DNA of 9,893 nucleotides from Candidatus Hydrogenedentota bacterium (GTDB taxonomy: Bacteria; Hydrogenedentota; Hydrogenedentia; Hydrogenedentiales; CAITNO01): contig CAIXUF010000630.1 of NCBI GenBank assembly GCA_903922535.1, forward strand, positions 1 through 9,893, in the 5' to 3' direction. The translations under genes were made by a program, and so were the position numbers. Below, piece by piece: positions 6,969-9,893 of the stretch. The notes below the pieces were generated by a model, which ran no database searches, was not told the DNA's origin, and worked only from the letters and a program-made list of their open reading frames with translations. Numbering within the stretch: the first letter of the stretch is position 1; each line of letters starts with the position of its first letter.

Positions 6969-8213
6969 ATGGACGTGCGCATCGTTGAGGCCTTAAGCAA
7001 ACGCGAGCTTCTGGACTTCTTCCGTTTTCCGATGAAACTTTATGCGGGTTGCCCCTACTATGTTCCACCCCTGCTTCTGGACGAATTGGAGACATTCAAC
7101 CGCGCCAAGAACCCCGCGTTTGACACCGCCGACGCCCGGCTGTTCATGGCCCTGCGCGGCGACAAGATCGTGGGGCGCATTGCGGGCATTGTGAGCCCGG
7201 CAGCGAACGAGAAGGACGGCGTGCGCGACGTGCGTTTCGGCTGGTTCGACTGCGTCAACGACCCCGAGGCGACCCGGGCCCTCTTTGACACCGTGTCCGA
7301 ATGGGGGCGCACTTTGGGCATGGAGACCATGTCGGGCCCACACGGGTTCAGCCTGTTTGACCGCGAGGGCATGCTGGTGGAGGGCTTCGACCAGATGCCC
7401 ACCTTCGCCACGTATTACAACTACGCGTATTATCAGGACCTCGTGGAAGGCTATGGTTTCGGCAAGCGCTATGACTTTGTCGAGTACCGAACCGAAAACT
7501 TCGACCAGAAGGAATTCCCCGTCCGCGTGTCCGAGATTGTGGACAAGGTATTGGCGCGCGGCAAGTTCCGCGTGCTGAAATTCAAGAACCGCCGTGAGAT
7601 CAAGGCGATGGGCCCCCAGGTTTTCGATCTGCTCGAAGAGGCCTACATGGAGCTGGCCGACATGGTGCCCTTCACAAGGAAGCAGATTCAGTATTACATC
7701 CCCAAGTTCATGCCGTTCATGCACCGCGAACTGCTCAAGGTGGTGGTGGCCGAGGACGGCGAGGTGGCGGGGTTCATGATTGCCATGCCCAGCATCTCCG
7801 AAGCGCTGCGCAAGGCCAACGGACGCCTGCTGCCCTTCGGGTTCCTGCACCTGATACGGGCCCTGCGCACCTTCGACACGCTGGACTTCTGCCTGGCGGG
7901 GGTGCGCAAGAAATACCGCGGCAAGGGCATCGACCTCATCATGGCCCGAGAAATGTTCCGCAGCGCCAAGAAACTCGGCGTCAAGTACACCGAGAGCAAC
8001 CCCGAACTCGAAACCAACCTGCGCATTCAGTCCGAGTGGAAGCATTTCGACCCCATCCAGCACAAGCGCCGCCGCATCTACGAGATGCGCATCGCCGAGG
8101 CGTGCATCGTGCCCTTCCGCGACCCGCGTCCGATTCCGCAGTCCGCCCAGGCCCGGGAGGCCGGCGCCGCACAGCGTGCCATCGTCGGAGATGCGCCCCT
8201 GCGGGGCGTGTAA
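6969..8213 (+). CDS. YghO-like GNAT-fold N-acyltransferase family protein
   Basis: The 414-residue product belongs to a widespread family of large two-part GNAT proteins resembling E. coli YghO (about 390 residues). Family features seen are FPMKLYAGCPYYVPPLLLDE near the N terminus, AKNPAFDTADARLFMALRGDKIVGRIAGI, SGPHGFSLFDREGMLVEGFD around residues 122-141, YYNYAYYQDLVEGYGF, an acyl-CoA-binding type loop KYRGKGID (315-322), and WKHFDPIQHKRRRIYEM near the C terminus. The last 30 or so residues are an Ala-rich tail. GNAT proteins move an acyl group from acyl-CoA or acyl-ACP to an amine; the substrate here is unknown. As I recall, bacterial ceramide synthases belong to or near this family, which would fit a long-chain acyl donor. 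The ATG at 6969 has GGGAAAGG about 8 bases upstream. The gene is divergent from the SDR and convergent with the HEPN gene. Confidence 0.82.
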   Translation: MDVRIVEALSKRELLDFFRFPMKLYAGCPYYVPPLLLDELETFNRAKNPAFDTADARLFMALRGDKIVGRIAGIVSPAANEKDGVRDVRFGWFDCVNDPEATRALFDTVSEWGRTLGMETMSGPHGFSLFDREGMLVEGFDQMPTFATYYNYAYYQDLVEGYGFGKRYDFVEYRTENFDQKEFPVRVSEIVDKVLARGKFRVLKFKNRREIKAMGPQVFDLLEEAYMELADMVPFTRKQIQYYIPKFMPFMHRELLKVVVAEDGEVAGFMIAMPSISEALRKANGRLLPFGFLHLIRALRTFDTLDFCLAGVRKKYRGKGIDLIMAREMFRSAKKLGVKYTESNPELETNLRIQSEWKHFDPIQHKRRRIYEMRIAEACIVPFRDPRPIPQSAQAREAGAAQRAIVGDAPLRGV

Positions 8214-8222
8214 ATGTTCCCC

Positions 8223-8253
8223 GCGCCTGTACGTGTAAATGCCACACGGGCGC
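8223..8253. terminator. Hairpin between the convergent GNAT and HEPN genes
   Basis: GCGCC (8223-8227) pairs with GGCGC (8249-8253), and after a one-sided 4-base bulge CGTGT (8232-8236) pairs with ACACG (8244-8248) around loop AAATGCC. The stem fills the 39-base gap between the GNAT stop (8211-8213) and the HEPN stop (8253-8255) and touches the latter. There is no U-tract on either side, so a role as bidirectional terminator or RNA 3'-end stabiliser is an inference from position. Confidence 0.4.
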
Positions 8254-8648
8254 TACGCGGACGGCGGACCGATCTTCCCCCTGACCTGCCGTACAAGTTT
8301 GCACACGCTCCCCGCAAGCAGTTCCCGGTCCAATGGATCCTCCCCCTCGGGAAACGTCTCATATCGAAATCTCACTGCATACCCGTTCAGGTCAAGAAAC
8401 TCCCACCACGGTGAAACATCCATGCCCCGCTGCTCAAGAAGATGCAGGAGAAGACTTAGATCGTGGGTGAAGGGATGTTCACCGGCAAGAAAATGCAGCC
8501 AAGCCTTGAGCGCTTTTTCCACAGCCTGTTGCGCGTGGAAGCCGAATACCCGATCATCGAAGGCCCCCGGGTCCAGCATGTGTTCCAGCGCCTTCAGGTC
8601 GCTTTGGGCGGCCTGAAGCAGCGTCAATGCCAGCTCATGGTCGGGCAT
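8253..8648 (-). CDS. HEPN domain protein, partner of the adjacent nucleotidyltransferase
   Basis: Small helical protein of 131 residues with the HEPN (PF05168-type) signature: RVFGFHAQQAVEKALKAWL (33-51), then FTHDLSLLLHLLEQRG, then a YAVRFRYETFPEG segment where this family usually has an RYPD-like stretch, and a C-terminal helix. Such proteins are encoded next to minimal nucleotidyltransferases and have been described as toxin or substrate-binding partners. The only R-x4-H in it, Arg33/His38, sits in the FHAQQ helix and not in the C-terminal place of the RNase-active R-x4-6-H of HepT-type toxins, so nuclease activity is uncertain. I chose ATG at 8646-8648 because GGAAGG lies about 11 bases upstream and the product then starts at MPDHELALTLL; the frame extends upstream to 8687. 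The start overlaps the 3' end of the MNT gene by 14 bases, implying coupled translation. It ends with TAG. Confidence 0.85.
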   Translation of the reverse strand: MPDHELALTLLQAAQSDLKALEHMLDPGAFDDRVFGFHAQQAVEKALKAWLHFLAGEHPFTHDLSLLLHLLEQRGMDVSPWWEFLDLNGYAVRFRYETFPEGEDPLDRELLAGSVCKLVRQVRGKIGPPSA

Positions 8649-8961
8649 AGAGGCGTCTGCCTTCCCGCAGGCCCGTGGCCACCACATGGCCGCTTACGCG
8701 CCGCCAATGCTCCACTTCGCCGCGGGTGTATACAAGAATGTCCTTGGCTACGGGATAAGCTGCGAGGCTCCTATACAGATTACCTGTGATCCGGCGACGG
8801 TAACGCAGTGCCTCCTCGGAGTCCGGCAGCACGACCAGAAGGTCAAAATCCGATCCAGATTGGGCGTCACCCCGGGCGTGCGAGCCGAACAGAACTATCT
8901 CATCCGGATGGATCTCGTTCACGATGGCATCCGCCATTGCTGCAATGAGTTTTTCATCCAT
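8635..8961 (-). CDS. Minimal nucleotidyltransferase (MNT), MntA-like
   Basis: A 108-residue DNA-polymerase-beta-fold nucleotidyltransferase. It has the defining GS-x10-DxD pattern: Gly26-Ser27 in LFGSHARGDAQSGSDFDLLV with Asp38 and Asp40 as metal ligands, and a third acidic residue at Asp74 (VAKDILVYT). MNT proteins paired with HEPN partners can transfer nucleotides to the partner; MntA of Shewanella AMPylates its HEPN toxin HepT and so neutralises it. Whether this pair does so is unknown. I prefer ATG at 8959-8961 (MDEKLIAAMADAIV) because GGAG lies about 11 bases upstream and the length fits the family. In-frame ATGs at 9010-9012 and 9019-9021 would add 17 or 20 residues of non-conserved sequence with no clear ribosome binding site. 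It is the first gene of the two-gene unit, downstream of glmS but separated by a strong terminator, so it should have its own promoter; I found none I would defend. Confidence 0.88.
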   Translation of the reverse strand: MDEKLIAAMADAIVNEIHPDEIVLFGSHARGDAQSGSDFDLLVVLPDSEEALRYRRRITGNLYRSLAAYPVAKDILVYTRGEVEHWRRVSGHVVATGLREGRRLYARP

Positions 8962-9070
8962 GTCGTTGGCTGCTCCGCAATTGCGCCGATGCGCCGGTGC
9001 ACCGTTTTCCATAATGCTCATTCGTCTGGTGCAATTCTAGCAGAATTCAGTCCCTGCCGGGTTGTCTTGC

Positions 9071-9116
9071 ACAAAAAAGTCGGCGCGCCGGGACCAGTAA
9101 TGCATCCCGGCGCGCC
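9071..9116 (-). terminator. Intrinsic terminator of glmS
   Basis: GGCGCGCCGGGA (9082-9093) and TCCCGGCGCGCC (9105-9116) form a perfect 12-base-pair GC-rich stem with an 11-base loop. In the minus direction the stem is followed three bases later by six T (plus-strand A run, 9073-9078), the classical rho-independent arrangement. It lies about 45 bases past the glmS stop and isolates the MNT/HEPN genes. The plus-strand side has only a weak TTT. Confidence 0.92.
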
Positions 9117-9161
9117 TTTAAAAAGACCGCGCAGCCTTTCGGCCGCACAGGCAAAAACGGG

Positions 9162-9893
<732 letters not shown>

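Noticed and set aside
8646..8687. HEPN start at 8687 with 13 more residues
   Set aside because: The added residues (MWWPRACGKADAS) are unlike HEPN N termini and lie fully inside the MNT gene. The ATG at 8646-8648 has a better ribosome binding site.
9034..9039. TAGAAT on the minus strand as a -10 box for the MNT gene
   Set aside because: No acceptable -35 hexamer is found at 16-18 bases, and GC-poor hexamers of this sort are common by chance in intergenic DNA.

Overview
The window is GC-rich and comes from a bacterium with a Gram-negative style cell-elongation system. It reads as an ordinary chromosomal segment, not a mobile island. The proteins are clearly bacterial but not close to any one model species. 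I lean towards a PVC-like or Hydrogenedentota-like lineage, but that is an impression from protein style and not demonstrated.

Layout. (1) Positions 1-5666, plus strand: a tightly packed rod-shape operon, mreB (5' end cut off by the window), mreC, mreD, mrdA (PBP2) and mrdB (RodA). Gaps and overlaps are between -4 and +8 bases, except for a 58-base mreB-mreC gap that holds a GC-rich hairpin. MreB filaments, the MreC/MreD membrane partners, the PBP2 transpeptidase and the RodA glycosyltransferase together build the lateral peptidoglycan wall. (2) Positions 5664-6440: a convergent, minus-strand short-chain dehydrogenase/reductase (SDR). Its stop codon lies in the same perfect hairpin as the rodA stop codon. 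(3) Positions 6441-6968: a 528-base divergent intergenic region with a TATAAT box for the SDR, alternative RNA pairings in the SDR leader, a cluster of TGACG/CGTCA half-sites and a weaker candidate promoter for the plus-strand gene. (4) Positions 6969-8213: a large YghO-like GNAT-fold protein. (5) Positions 8253-8961, minus strand: an overlapping pair encoding a minimal nucleotidyltransferase (MNT) and a HEPN-domain protein, a toxin-antitoxin-like module. (6) Positions 9071-9893, minus strand: the C-terminal part of glmS (glucosamine-6-phosphate synthase), followed by a strong intrinsic terminator. GlmS makes the amino-sugar precursor of the wall built by the first operon.

The points most worth a second look are the MNT/HEPN pair, the SDR/GNAT divergent unit with its operator-like repeats and folded leader, a zinc-site-like Cys/Cys/His/Cys quartet in PBP2, and the hairpins at both convergent gene junctions. 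I found no CRISPR array, tRNA, rRNA, insertion sequence or recognisable known riboswitch. I see no firm evidence of a wholly new system.
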